Assembly (NCBI GenBank): GCA_019634795.1
Contig: JAHCAR010000010.1
Span: 60,585-124,584, forward strand
DNA: 64,000 nt
Direction of reading: 5' to 3'
DNA from: Dokdonella sp.
Lineage (GTDB): Bacteria > Pseudomonadota > Gammaproteobacteria > Xanthomonadales > Rhodanobacteraceae
Below the pieces are notes generated by a model. That model did not search any database and was not told the origin of the DNA. It saw only the letters and a program-made list of their open reading frames with translations. The position numbers were made by a program, and so were the translations under genes. Positions 50,536-59,429 of this stretch are shown one piece after another (positions within the stretch are counted from its first letter, which is position 1; every line of letters starts with the position of its first letter).

Positions 50536-50879
50536 CGGATGCCCTCGCTGCCATCGCCGGTCAGGGACGGATCCGACCGGCACTGCGCCGCGCCGCGCCG
50601 GAATGCCGCGCGCTCCTCGTCCGACATGTGCGCCCAGCGATCGTGCAGATGACCATGGCGGTGAGGCCGACCGGATTGGCCGCGAAAGCCGCCGAACAGG
50701 ATCTTGCTCAGCACGAACAGTCCCCAGGCCTGCCAGAAGCCGATCGTCGGCAAACCGAACAGGGTCGGCATCAGCCAGTTCCAGAGCAGCATCACGACGA
50801 ATCCGAACAACGGAATCAGCAGGATGGCCAGGATGACGAATTTTACCACGCGGCGGGCGCGCTCCTTCTTCATGTTCAT
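50532..50879 (-). CDS. Small membrane protein downstream of an ECF sigma gene
   Basis: A 115-residue protein with two hydrophobic helices: VVKFVILAILLIPLFGFVVMLLW (residues 11-33) and FWQAWGLFVLSKILFGGF (48-65). A short histidine-rich motif HRHGHLHDRW follows, then MSDEERAAFRRG. The LWNWLMPxLFGLP pattern is shared with many small proteins of unknown function found beside ECF sigma factors. The histidines could bind a metal. It begins 16 bases after the sigma gene stop, so the two are an operon, and the protein may be its regulator or a target. GAGGA stands upstream of 50879. Confidence 0.72.
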   Translation of the reverse strand: MNMKKERARRVVKFVILAILLIPLFGFVVMLLWNWLMPTLFGLPTIGFWQAWGLFVLSKILFGGFRGQSGRPHRHGHLHDRWAHMSDEERAAFRRGAAQCRSDPSLTGDGSEGIR

Positions 50880-50895
50880 GTTCGATGGTCCTCGT

Positions 50896-51441
50896 TCAAT
50901 TCAGGATCTCGTGGTAGATCGCCTGCAGGCGCCGGCGCAGGTACAGCACGGCATAACGCTTGCGCGACAACAACGTGTTGACGCCGACGCCGGTCTCGGC
51001 GGAAAGGGATGTGAAGCTGCGACCCTCGAGTTCGTGGGCGACGAATATGCTGCGCTGCTCCGCCGGCAGTTCGTCGAGCGCGGCATCGAGTTCGTCGAGC
51101 AACAGACCTCTCGCGAACGCGGCCTCGGGCGAGGCGGCAGGGTCGGGCAGCAGCTCGAATATCGACAGTTCCTCGCCGTCCGCCGCCGACGTCGACACGG
51201 ATGCCTCGAAGCGGCGGCGGCGAAAGCGGTCGTTGATGCGGTTGCGCGCCACCCGGAACAACCACGCCCCGACCTGTTCGATCGGCTTGAGCAGGCGCGC
51301 CGCTTCGACGAATTCGAAGAACACCTCCTGCACGATGTCTTCGGCATCGGCGAGGTCGGGCACGAATCCGCGCACGAAGCGCCGCAAGCGGCCGTGTTCC
51401 CGATCGAAGGTCTCTGTGATCGAGCGATCCTGTCTGGTCAT
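50896..51441 (-). CDS. ECF-type RNA polymerase sigma factor
   Basis: A 181-residue RpoE-type sigma factor. Region 2 is seen as DLADAEDIVQEVFFEFVEAARLL then GAWLFRVARNRINDRFRRRR; region 4 is LPAEQRSIFVAHELEGRSFTSLSAETGVGVNTLLSRKRYAVLYLRRRL. No conventional anti-sigma gene follows; instead the small membrane protein at 50532 does. The start at 51441 is selected because upstream residues are not family-like; an ATG at 51471 is open. Divergent from the exported esterase-like gene at 51749. Confidence 0.88.
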   Translation of the reverse strand: MTRQDRSITETFDREHGRLRRFVRGFVPDLADAEDIVQEVFFEFVEAARLLKPIEQVGAWLFRVARNRINDRFRRRRFEASVSTSAADGEELSIFELLPDPAASPEAAFARGLLLDELDAALDELPAEQRSIFVAHELEGRSFTSLSAETGVGVNTLLSRKRYAVLYLRRRLQAIYHEILN

Positions 51442-51676
51442 TTCCAGCGCATTGTCCGGTTCTGCGTGCATCCATCCATGCGGACGTATGAGCGCGGCGG
51501 ATATTGTGCGGCAACAACGAGCGTGACCTTCCATGGTGCCGCCTGCGCCTTCGCGACTCGTGCACTCGGGGTCGGTCCGGCATCCTCACCTCATCTTGGC
51601 GGAAGCGCCATGCGTCGGTTTCTTTTGAAACAAACATGGCTGCGGCGGCTGGCGAGCTTGTGGAGTTGACTGAAGC

Positions 51677-51706
51677 CAGATGGTTTCGCGATCGCGAAAC
51701 CATCTG
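51677..51706. promoter_or_regulatory. 30-bp perfect palindrome upstream of the esterase-like gene
   Basis: The 15-base arm CAGATGGTTTCGCGA is followed by its exact complement with no spacer, centred near 51691-51692 and 43 bases before the ATG at 51749. It could be an operator for a dimeric regulator or, as RNA, a strong hairpin in the leader. TTGACT at 51666-51671 lies just upstream and is a candidate -35. Confidence 0.6.
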
Positions 51707-51748
51707 CGAAAATACCGGTCGTATACGGACACCCGCGGAAAATCGCTG

Positions 51749-52978
51749 ATGATTGCTGCGTTTCACAATTTTGCAAAGCGCGTTGCGCAGCCACTGGCCG
51801 TCACGATGATCATCGCATCGTCAACAGTTTTCGCTGCGTCGCAGGCTGATCCGCAGCATCGAACGCCCGAGCTCGATCGACTACTCGCCGACGTCTGCAA
51901 GAAGCAGACGGTACTGATCGGGGAGGACAGCCACCACGGCAGCGGAGCGACGCTCTCGCTGAAGGTCGACCTTGTGAGGCGGCTGATCGAGAATTGTGCG
52001 TTCAATGCGGTCTATTTCGAAAGTTCGATCTACGATTTCATCGATCTTGAGCGTCGGATCCATCAGGGCTCGGCATCACCCGATATGCTTGCCGATGCCA
52101 TCGGCGGCCTCTGGTCGGTAACCAGCGAGGCCGACCCCCTGGTCACCTACCTGTACGCCAAGGCGAAGTCGGATCAGGTATTCCTGGCTGGGCTTGATCT
52201 TCAGTTCGGCAGCGCGACTTCAGTGTACTCGCGAACCCGCTTTCCGCATGAACTCGCTCATTTTCTCGACGATCCTTTGCGCAAGGAATGTGAATTCGAA
52301 ATCAATCGACTTGGCAATTGGGGTTACGACGACGATCAGCAATACCTCGATGCGCGGGGTCGCCTGGGCGAGTGCGCCATTGCAATCGAGAAGGGAATCG
52401 CCGCGCAGGATCAGAGCGATCCGGTCGGAACGGCGGCCATCATGGCCAAGAACTTCCGTGGCCACCTCGCCCTTTCATCGGGCGACTCGCTGAACAAGCG
52501 CGACAAAGCAATGTACGAGAATTTCCTCTGGCATCGATCCCATCGACCCGACAGGAACAAGATCATCATCTGGTGCGCAACGGTCCATGCGGCAAAGGAT
52601 CTTTCGTTCCTCGACAGCGATCGCCGATCACTGGGTTCTTACATACACGCACTGCAGAAGGACGAAGCCATTGCGCTGGGGTTCACGGCGCTGGCTGGCA
52701 GCTATGGGCGCACCCCGAGTGCGCCGAACCAACTCACTCCGGCAGCAGCCGACTCGCTCGAGAGTCGCGCGTTTTCAGGCGTGCACGATGACCTGGTCTA
52801 CCTCGACCCAAAGCAACTCGAATCTTTCGGAGTCAGTACCGCCCGACCCCTCGACTACGCCAAGCCGACTCGAGCGCAATGGTCCGAAGTCGTCGATGGA
52901 CTTGTCGCGCTGAGGGAGGAGCATCCGCCACACATTGTGCGCAGCGCGCGCCCTCGCCAGGCCATGCCTGAACCCTGA
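51749..52978 (+). CDS. Exported erythromycin esterase-family protein
   Basis: A 409-residue exported protein (signal peptide about residues 1-30). It matches the erythromycin esterase/DUF-like family PF05139 through VLIGEDSHHGSG (56-66), where the Glu and His residues are the catalytic core, FESSIYDF, and a later IIIWCATVHAAKD. Enzymes of this family open macrolide lactones, but most members have unknown substrates, and an exported location points to another ester. Third codon positions look less GC-rich than in the flanking genes, which may mean recent acquisition. GGAA precedes the ATG at 51749. A 30-bp palindrome lies just upstream. Confidence 0.82.
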   Translation: MIAAFHNFAKRVAQPLAVTMIIASSTVFAASQADPQHRTPELDRLLADVCKKQTVLIGEDSHHGSGATLSLKVDLVRRLIENCAFNAVYFESSIYDFIDLERRIHQGSASPDMLADAIGGLWSVTSEADPLVTYLYAKAKSDQVFLAGLDLQFGSATSVYSRTRFPHELAHFLDDPLRKECEFEINRLGNWGYDDDQQYLDARGRLGECAIAIEKGIAAQDQSDPVGTAAIMAKNFRGHLALSSGDSLNKRDKAMYENFLWHRSHRPDRNKIIIWCATVHAAKDLSFLDSDRRSLGSYIHALQKDEAIALGFTALAGSYGRTPSAPNQLTPAAADSLESRAFSGVHDDLVYLDPKQLESFGVSTARPLDYAKPTRAQWSEVVDGLVALREEHPPHIVRSARPRQAMPEP

Positions 52979-53000
52979 GCGACGGAGCGAGTCCGCTCAG
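52975..53000. terminator. Hairpin overlapping both convergent stop codons
   Basis: CTGAGCG (52975-52981) and CGCTCAG (52994-53000) form a perfect 7-bp stem with a 12-base loop; each arm contains the stop codon of one of the convergent genes. No T-run. Confidence 0.35.
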
Positions 53001-53755
53001 TCCTTCGCGGCAGCACCCTCCAACAACGGCTTGATCAGGTCCATCGGCAACGGGAACACGATCGTCGAGGAACTGCCGTTGTTCGAGATGTCGGCCAGGG
53101 TCTGCAGATAGCGCAACTGCAGGGCCTGTGGCTGCTGCGACAGCATCGCGGCGGCGTCACGCAGCTTTTCCGCGGCCTGCATCTCGCCTTCGGCATGGAT
53201 CACCTTGGCCCGGCGCTCGCGCTCGGCTTCGGCCTGGCGGGCGATCGCGCGCACCATGCTCTCGTTGAGGTCGACGTCCTTGATCTCGACCGTGGTGATC
53301 TTGATGCCCCAGGGATCGGTCGCCTCGTCGAGGATCTGCTGCAGGCTGTGGTTGATCGAATCGCGCTTGGCCAGGATTTCGTCGAGCTCGTGCTGGCCGA
53401 GCACCGAACGCAGGTGGGTCTGGGCGAGCTGGCTGGTCGCCTGGTAGAAATCGGCGACCTGCAACATCGACTTTTCCGGCTCGACGACGCGGAAGTAGAC
53501 GACGGCGTTGACGCGTACCGAGACGTTGTCGCGCGAGATCACGTCCTGCGGCGGCACGTCCATGACGTTGACGCGAAGATCCACGCGCAGCATGCGCTGC
53601 ACGACCGGAATCAGGATGATCAGGCCCGGTCCCTTGGTGCCGGTGTAGCGGCCGAGAGTCAGGACCACGCCACGCTGGTACTCCGGCAAGACCTTGATCG
53701 ACGAGAACAGCAGGAACGCGCCGAGGACGACGATCACACCTGCAAATCCGAACAT
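52997..53755 (-). CDS. Slipin (SPFH/stomatin-like protein)
   Basis: A 252-residue membrane protein of the prohibitin/stomatin family. An N-terminal helix (about residues 3-22, [13 protein letters not shown]) anchors it, followed by [23 protein letters not shown] and [26 protein letters not shown], typical of slipins, and a coiled-coil helix rich in Ala/Glu ([23 protein letters not shown]). Such proteins build membrane scaffolds and are cleaved by the partner protease. Here the NfeD protease gene lies directly upstream with 23 bases between. AGGAG precedes the ATG at 53755. Confidence 0.94.
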   Translation of the reverse strand: MFGFAGVIVVLGAFLLFSSIKVLPEYQRGVVLTLGRYTGTKGPGLIILIPVVQRMLRVDLRVNVMDVPPQDVISRDNVSVRVNAVVYFRVVEPEKSMLQVADFYQATSQLAQTHLRSVLGQHELDEILAKRDSINHSLQQILDEATDPWGIKITTVEIKDVDLNESMVRAIARQAEAERERRAKVIHAEGEMQAAEKLRDAAAMLSQQPQALQLRYLQTLADISNNGSSSTIVFPLPMDLIKPLLEGAAAKD

Positions 53756-53778
53756 GACTTTTCTCCTTCGCTGGGGAA

Positions 53779-55164
53779 TTATTCCGGTATCACCCACAAT
53801 TGCAGGCCTTCGCGGCGGACCACGCGGATGCGCGCCCCGGCCGGCATCGGCTGGTCGCAATGGACGCGCCAGCGCTCGCCAAGGACGCGCGCCCAGCCTT
53901 CGCCTCCCGCAGCCACCGCGCCGAGCAGCTCGCCGCCGACGCCGAGCATCAGGGCATCTCCACCGATGCGCGGCGCCCTGCGCGCGCGCAGGACCAGCCA
54001 TGTCAGCAGGGCCAGCAGCGCAATCGCGCAGAAGGCGATGCCGGCAATGACGCCGAGATTGACGGCGAAACCGGGCACGTCGGTGTCGAAAAGCAGGATC
54101 GAGCCGAACACGAAGGAAACGACGCCGCCGATGCCGAGCGCGCCGACACCGGGCGCGACCACTTCGGCGATCAGCAATCCGATGCCGAGCCCCATCAGGG
54201 CAAGTCCGGCATAGTTCACCGGCAACAGCTGCAGGGCATACAGGCCGACCAGCAGGCAGATCCCACCGACGATGCCAGGGAAGAAGCTGCCCGGATGAAG
54301 TGCCTCGAGAACGAGGCCGTAGAGGCCGGCCAGCAACAGCAGGTAGGCAAACGTGGGATTGGTGATGACGGCCAGGAAGCGCGAACGCCAGTTCGGCTCG
54401 TAGGCGCGCACGGTCGCATTGGCGAGCCGCAGTGTCAGCGCCTGTTCGCCGACGCGCACGTTGCGTCCGTTGGCCTGGGCGAGCAGGTCCGGCACATCGC
54501 TCGCGACGATTTCGATCACGCCCTGCTTGAGCGCCTCGCTCGCGGTCAGGGTCGCGGCATCGCGCACCGCCGCCTCGGCCCAGTCGGCATTGCGCTGGCG
54601 CAGTTCGGCCAGCGAGCGGATGTAGGCCACCGCGTCATTGCGGACTTTGCGCGTCTCGGCCGAACCTGCCGGTTGTTCCGCGGAAGCACCGTGCTTGTCC
54701 GCGTCACCGGAATCGGGCTTTTCCCCGGGCTCGGGCATGACGCCGCCGAGCGAGACCGGCGTCGCCGCGCCAAGGTGGGTCGCCGGGGCCATCGCCGCGA
54801 CCTGACAGGCATACAGGATGTAGGTGCCGGCGGAAGCGGCACGCGCCCCGGCCGGCGCCACGTAGCCGAGCACCGGCAGTTTCGCCGCGAGAATGCGGCT
54901 GACGATCTGGCGCATCGATTCGGCCAGGCCGCCGGGAGTATCCAGGTGCAGCACGATGGCCGTGGCGCCGTCGGCTTCGGCGCGGCGGCTGGCCTGCTCG
55001 AAATACTCCGCGGCAGCCGGTCCGATCGGGCCCTCGAGGTGGATTTCGGCGACGACCGGATTTGCAGGGGGCTGCGCATCGGTCGCGGCGGCCGACGCAA
55101 GCGAAGCGACGCCGGCGATCATTGCCAGCAGCGTGCAGCAGAAGCTTCGGATCCATCGAGTCAT
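53779..55164 (-). CDS. nfeD: NfeD-type membrane Ser protease (ClpP-class)
   Basis: A 461-residue inner-membrane protease, partner of slipins. A signal peptide (residues 1-26) is followed by the ClpP-like domain: [17 protein letters not shown] and [14 protein letters not shown] with nucleophile Ser111, then the helix [21 protein letters not shown] where the general-base Lys is expected. Four to five transmembrane helices occupy about residues 270-400, and a C-terminal OB-fold ends with [19 protein letters not shown]. Full length for the long NfeD type. GAGG stands before the ATG at 55164. With the slipin it forms the usual two-gene operon for membrane quality control. Confidence 0.93.
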   Translation of the reverse strand: MTRWIRSFCCTLLAMIAGVASLASAAATDAQPPANPVVAEIHLEGPIGPAAAEYFEQASRRAEADGATAIVLHLDTPGGLAESMRQIVSRILAAKLPVLGYVAPAGARAASAGTYILYACQVAAMAPATHLGAATPVSLGGVMPEPGEKPDSGDADKHGASAEQPAGSAETRKVRNDAVAYIRSLAELRQRNADWAEAAVRDAATLTASEALKQGVIEIVASDVPDLLAQANGRNVRVGEQALTLRLANATVRAYEPNWRSRFLAVITNPTFAYLLLLAGLYGLVLEALHPGSFFPGIVGGICLLVGLYALQLLPVNYAGLALMGLGIGLLIAEVVAPGVGALGIGGVVSFVFGSILLFDTDVPGFAVNLGVIAGIAFCAIALLALLTWLVLRARRAPRIGGDALMLGVGGELLGAVAAGGEGWARVLGERWRVHCDQPMPAGARIRVVRREGLQLWVIPE

Positions 55165-55409
55165 CTTGCCGACCTCGCAGAATCGAATGATGCGCCTGGA
55201 CCGCACCGGCCGCGGTCAGCGGCGCTGCCGCCCGGACGGCCCGCCATGTCAGTTGGGAGAAAATTGACGCGCCTCGTCCCAAAGATGGGGGCGTCCGGAT
55301 GGGCAACAAGTGTCCGCGTGGCTCGCAGCGCCCGTTTTCACACGCCAGGCGCGCGCCGCACCGCTGCCACCGACCGCCGCGGTGAGCGCGGCGGTCCGGT
55401 CGACGTGCC
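55165..55409. other. Intergenic region
   Basis: About 245 bases between two minus-strand genes. The nfeD promoter should be here. I see no gene, no repeat and no convincing -10/-35 pair. Confidence 0.35.
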
Positions 55410-56525
55410 CTATGCGTTGCCGCGATCGCGCCGCACCGCTGCCAGACGCATCGATGCCGCAACGACGCCGACCAGAAGAGCCATCAGCAGCAGGCTGCTC
55501 CAGCGCCCGCCGGCGGGCAGTTCGGCCGGCGCGACGAACGGCGTGCCGCCCGAAACGAGGCTGATGAAGCGGGCACTGACGCCACTGATCTTGGTTTCGA
55601 CGAGATTGCCGGCGCGATCGATCTCATGGACGCCGCTGCCATTGGTCGTCAGGATGTTGCCATCGGGCAGCTCGTAGACGCCTCGGTAGCCACCCAGCGC
55701 TGCCGGATCGTAGATGCCGACCAGGGTGCCGGTCGGCGTGTATTCGACCACGCCTTCCTCGGTGCCGGAAAAATTGGCGACGAGGATGTTGCCATTGGCG
55801 GCCAGTGCGATCTGCTCCGGAAACGTGTTGATCGCGACGAGATCGGGATTGGCTGCACCGCTCAGGTCGTAGCTATGGATCTGGTCGCTGGTGATGCCGC
55901 CGACCAGATAATCGTTGCTGCGCAGCAGCGCATCGAACGGCGAAACGAGTCCGGCCGCGCCATTCGCGATGAAGTTGCCGAGGTAATTGCCACTGGCGTC
56001 GAATTCGGCCACGGCGTCGGCATTCGTGCCGCCGCCAACGGTGACCAGCAGGTTGCCATTGGGCCTCATCTCCATGCCGCGGACATTGTCGAGAATGGAG
56101 TTGTCGACACCGCCCGTCGGCGCGAAGACACCGACATAGGTGCCGGTCAGGTCATATTCCTGGACGACGTCATTGATCTGGTCGGAAACGAGGAAGCCCG
56201 AGCCGTCGCCCTTGAGGATGGCGTGGATCGGCGTGCTGAGGTTTGTCGAATCGGCCGGAATGTAGTCGGCATTGACCAGGTCGCCGGTAACGGGATCGAA
56301 GGCCATGACCCGGTCGTTGGTCGATTCGGGAATCAGCAGCAGACCGCCGGCCGGGATGCCCGCACCATGCGGAACAACGGCGGAGGTGGCGCCGGGACCG
56401 GCGATTTCGGCGCCGGACATTTCCGACGCGATGGCCGACCCCGTTTGCGCGTGGGCGGTTCCGAGCGCCAGCGTGCAGACGATAGCGCAGGCGGACATGA
56501 TGAGGGAATCTGCAATGCGCAGCAT
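55410..56525 (-). CDS. Exported NHL-type beta-propeller protein with IPTL/PEP-CTERM-like tail
   Basis: A 371-residue exported protein. After a signal peptide (about residues 1-26) come repeated propeller blades with NHL/lactonase-like strands, for example GGLLLIPESTNDRVMAFDPVTG and PNGNLLVTVGGG. The last 35 residues form a sorting-tail pattern: LPAGGRWSSLL, a hydrophobic helix LLMALLVGVVAASMRLAAV and terminal RRDRGNA. The Pro-x-x-x-x-W/S motif, single helix and arginine cluster match the IPTL-CTERM/PEP-CTERM group, which exosortase-type enzymes cleave. No exosortase gene is in the window. It therefore uses a different tail from the GFD proteins. GGAG stands upstream of 56525. Confidence 0.8.
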   Translation of the reverse strand: MLRIADSLIMSACAIVCTLALGTAHAQTGSAIASEMSGAEIAGPGATSAVVPHGAGIPAGGLLLIPESTNDRVMAFDPVTGDLVNADYIPADSTNLSTPIHAILKGDGSGFLVSDQINDVVQEYDLTGTYVGVFAPTGGVDNSILDNVRGMEMRPNGNLLVTVGGGTNADAVAEFDASGNYLGNFIANGAAGLVSPFDALLRSNDYLVGGITSDQIHSYDLSGAANPDLVAINTFPEQIALAANGNILVANFSGTEEGVVEYTPTGTLVGIYDPAALGGYRGVYELPDGNILTTNGSGVHEIDRAGNLVETKISGVSARFISLVSGGTPFVAPAELPAGGRWSSLLLMALLVGVVAASMRLAAVRRDRGNA

Positions 56526-56629
56526 GGTGGACTCCGGAAAAAGCGCGCCCCTGGACGCTGGTCGGGCCACCTTGCACGCGATGGGCGGGGCGGTCAAGTT
56601 TGCACGCGATCCCAGCGGGCGAGGCGTGC

Positions 56630-57373
56630 TCAGACCTTGAGTCGATGTCGAAACAGTTTCTCGTACAGGGGACGGCACGCGTCGGCGACACGCGCTGCTT
56701 CGCCTTCGAGCCGGATCTCGCGCGCATGCGCTGGCTCGAAGCCGGTCGAATTCCACACCGCCGCATACCAGTGCGGCGCCCAGATGCCGTCGCTGGCACG
56801 CGGGCCGGCCGGCCACTGCAGCATCGCGGCAGTCCATGGAATGCCGAAATGCACGCACAGGGCGCGCAGTTGCGCTTCGGGATCGTGCAGGAATTCGTCG
56901 GCGTCGATCACCGGTGGTGCTTCGCCGAAGCGATCGCAGACCTCGTCGAACAGGCGCAGCTCTTGCGGCAGGCCGATGTCTTCCTCGGAAACGGTGTCAC
57001 GCGAACGCAGGTAGGAAGCGACGACCTCGGCCGGGTCGCGGATCAGGAAGGCATGGCGCACTCCGCGCATCCAGTCGTGGCCGATGTGCGGCAGCATGTG
57101 ATGGCACATGTGCTTCTGGTACCAGAGCGGGCGGCCGTCGGGAATCGGTCCGATCATGGTCTCGGCCACCTTGCGCCAGTCGGTCTCGCCGGCGGCGATG
57201 ATGTCCTCGCGCAGCGGATGTTCGAGTCCGCTTTCGGCGAGATAGTGGGCGTAGAACGGCTCGTCGCTGACTGCGCAGTCGCCACGGTTTTCCCAGGCCC
57301 GCATCATCGCTGTCGACAGGTTGCGCGGGCCCGACCACATGGCGATGCGCACAGGGCCATAATCGGCGCTCAT
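56630..57373 (-). CDS. Sulfotransferase-family protein
   Basis: A 247-residue cytoplasmic protein. WSGPRNLSTAMMRAWENR (13-30) is the PAPS-binding P-loop-like motif, and AFLIRDPAEVVASYLRSRD in the middle matches the second PAPS (3'-phosphate) site, so it likely transfers sulfate. The start codon overlaps the aminotransferase stop (ATGA, 57370-57373), so the two are cotranslated and may act on the same molecule. Proteins combining sulfotransferase-like and class IV aminotransferase-like domains are known in plants, which supports a joint role; this is from memory. Confidence 0.85.
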   Translation of the reverse strand: MSADYGPVRIAMWSGPRNLSTAMMRAWENRGDCAVSDEPFYAHYLAESGLEHPLREDIIAAGETDWRKVAETMIGPIPDGRPLWYQKHMCHHMLPHIGHDWMRGVRHAFLIRDPAEVVASYLRSRDTVSEEDIGLPQELRLFDEVCDRFGEAPPVIDADEFLHDPEAQLRALCVHFGIPWTAAMLQWPAGPRASDGIWAPHWYAAVWNSTGFEPAHAREIRLEGEAARVADACRPLYEKLFRHRLKV

Positions 57374-58308
57374 GCGGACAGGGTCCTCGCCTTGCGCGCG
57401 GCGATGTCGCGCGCCACGTGGGCCTTGTACAGGGACTGGATGCGCTCAACCATCGGTCCGCGCCGGCCGTCGCCGACCACGCGGCCGTCGATCTCGCGGA
57501 CCGGCACGACGCCGGCGAAGGTGCCGGTGACGAAGGCCTCGTCGGCGCCGTAGACGTCGGTCAGGCTGAAGGACTTCTCGACGGCGGCGATGCCGGCCTC
57601 GCGGCAGACCGCCAGCACGTTCGAGCGGGTGATGCCGCCGAGGCAGTATTGGCCGGTCGAAGTCCAGACCTCGCCCTTGCGCGCGATGAAGAAGTGGGTC
57701 GAATTGCAGGTCGCGACGAAACCGTGCGGATCGAGCATCAGGCCCTCGTCGGCACCGGCCGTATAGGCCTGGATGCAGGCCGTGATGCAGTTGAGCTTGC
57801 TGTGGCTGTTGAGTTTCGGATCCTGCACGTCGGGATAGCCGCGACGCACGTGCACGGTGAACAGCTTGAGGCCGCGCTCGGCCGTCTCGGGCAGCGGATT
57901 CTTGTATTCGGGAATGATCACGATCGTGGCCGGGCCGATGACCACGCGCGGGTCCTGGTAGGGCGTGCGCTTGAGGCCGCGCGTGACCATCAGGCGCACG
58001 TGCACGCCGTCCTGCATGTCGTTGGCGGCCAGTGTCCTGTAGATCGCGCCGGTCAGCGCTTCGCGGTCGAGGCCGATGTCCATCGCGATCGCCTTCGCGC
58101 CTTCGTAGAGGCGGTCGAGATGGGCATCGAGGAAGGCCGGATGGCCATCGACGATGCGCAAGCCCTCCCAGACGCCGTCGCCGAGCACGAAACCGGAATC
58201 GAAAACCGAGACGGTGGCTTCCTCGCGGCGCTTCATGGCACCGTTGATGTAGATCAGGATGTCGCGATTGCGCGGATCGTCGGCGTAATCGTGGCTGCCA
58301 TGGCTCAT
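57370..58308 (-). CDS. Class IV PLP-dependent aminotransferase
   Basis: A 312-residue cytoplasmic enzyme of the branched-chain/D-amino acid aminotransferase and aminodeoxychorismate lyase fold. Fold-type IV marks: INGAMKRREEATVSVFDSGFVLGDGVWEGLR near residues 21-51, VRLMVTRG, and LNSHSKLNCI with candidate PLP lysines 165 and 171, then FVATCNSTHFF and GGITRSNVLAVC. Which amino acid it uses cannot be told; DAAT, BCAT or lyase are all possible. It overlaps the sulfotransferase by ATGA and is divergent from the ATP-grasp gene (126 bases apart), so a small pathway is conceivable. No strong ribosome binding site at 58308. Confidence 0.9.
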   Translation of the reverse strand: MSHGSHDYADDPRNRDILIYINGAMKRREEATVSVFDSGFVLGDGVWEGLRIVDGHPAFLDAHLDRLYEGAKAIAMDIGLDREALTGAIYRTLAANDMQDGVHVRLMVTRGLKRTPYQDPRVVIGPATIVIIPEYKNPLPETAERGLKLFTVHVRRGYPDVQDPKLNSHSKLNCITACIQAYTAGADEGLMLDPHGFVATCNSTHFFIARKGEVWTSTGQYCLGGITRSNVLAVCREAGIAAVEKSFSLTDVYGADEAFVTGTFAGVVPVREIDGRVVGDGRRGPMVERIQSLYKAHVARDIAARKARTLSA

Positions 58309-58434
58309 GCTCGGGCGTCCTCGCTGGGGGCGTGGCGAGCATACGCCATGCGGCCGTCGGCATTCACGCGCATCGCAGCTTGAGGCCGGGCCGGGCACAG
58401 GGCAGGATGGCGGCCCCGTTCCGGAGTCACGCCG

Positions 58435-59340
58435 ATGCCGCACATCGCCCTGGTCACCGCTGCCGTCGCACGAGGCTCCGACGAGGACCTCGCTCCGCTG
58501 CAGGACGCGCTGCAGGCGCTGGAGGCCGAGGTCTCGATCGTCGACTGGGACGATGCCTCGGTCGACTGGGCGCGCTTCGATGCCGCGGTGCTGCGCTCGT
58601 GCTGGGACTACACCGAGCGCGTCGTCGAATTCCTGATCTGGGCCGAACGCGTGAGTCGGCTGACCCGTCTGATCAATCCGTTCGAAGTCGTGCGCTGGAA
58701 TACCGACAAGCACTACCTGGCCGAGCTCGCCGAGGCCGGCGTGGCGATCGTGCCGAGCCGCTTCGTCGAACCGGGCGACGACGCGGCGCGCGCGCTTGAG
58801 TCGTTTCTCGCCAACCATGCCGACGCCGCCGAGATCGTGGTCAAGCCGGCGATCGGCGCCGGCTCGCGCGATACCCGGCGGCATGATCGGGCGCGGACCG
58901 ACGCCGCCCTCGCGCACATGCGGCGTCTGCTCGACGCCGGGCGCAGCGTCCTGCTGCAGCCCTACCTCGAGCGCGTCGACGAGGCCGGCGAGACCGCGCT
59001 GATCCATTTCGACGGGCAGTTCAGCCATGCCATCCGCAAGGGCCCCCTGCTCCGCCCCGACGAGGAGGCGACCAGCGAACTGTTCGCCCCCGAACAGATC
59101 GAGGCGCGCGAGGCGGATGCCGGCGAACGGGCGCTGGCCCGACAGGTCCTCGCTGCGATGCCATTCAAGGTCGAACTGGCCTACGCGCGCATCGACCTGA
59201 TCCGGTCCGCCGCCGGCGAGCCCGTGCTGCTCGAACTCGAGCTGACCGAGCCGTCGCTGTTCTTCGCCCACGCCGACGGTTCGGCGATCCGCTTTGCGCG
59301 CTGCCTGCTCGAGCGCTGCCGATCCGCGGCGGCAGACTGA
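58435..59340 (+). CDS. ATP-grasp ligase, RimK/DcsG-like
   Basis: A 301-residue cytoplasmic ligase. The pattern LRSCWDYTERVVEFLIWAE and NTDKHYLAELAEAGVAIVPS matches ATP-grasp proteins related to glutathione synthase and D-cycloserine ligase. The ATP site is in EIVVKPAIGAGSRDT and LLQPYLERVDEAGETALIHFDG; the magnesium site is in ELELTEPSLFF. Products are normally amide or thioester-activated amino acid compounds; the substrates are unknown here. GGAG precedes the ATG. The divergent aminotransferase/sulfotransferase pair is the likely pathway context. Confidence 0.88.
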   Translation: MPHIALVTAAVARGSDEDLAPLQDALQALEAEVSIVDWDDASVDWARFDAAVLRSCWDYTERVVEFLIWAERVSRLTRLINPFEVVRWNTDKHYLAELAEAGVAIVPSRFVEPGDDAARALESFLANHADAAEIVVKPAIGAGSRDTRRHDRARTDAALAHMRRLLDAGRSVLLQPYLERVDEAGETALIHFDGQFSHAIRKGPLLRPDEEATSELFAPEQIEAREADAGERALARQVLAAMPFKVELAYARIDLIRSAAGEPVLLELELTEPSLFFAHADGSAIRFARCLLERCRSAAAD

Positions 59341-59429
59341 GCGCTCGCAACGAGACCGCACTGTTCAGTCCGTGATCAATCCGAACCGCGAACCAGCATT
59401 CGCGCGGAACGCAGGGTGCTCATGCACGA

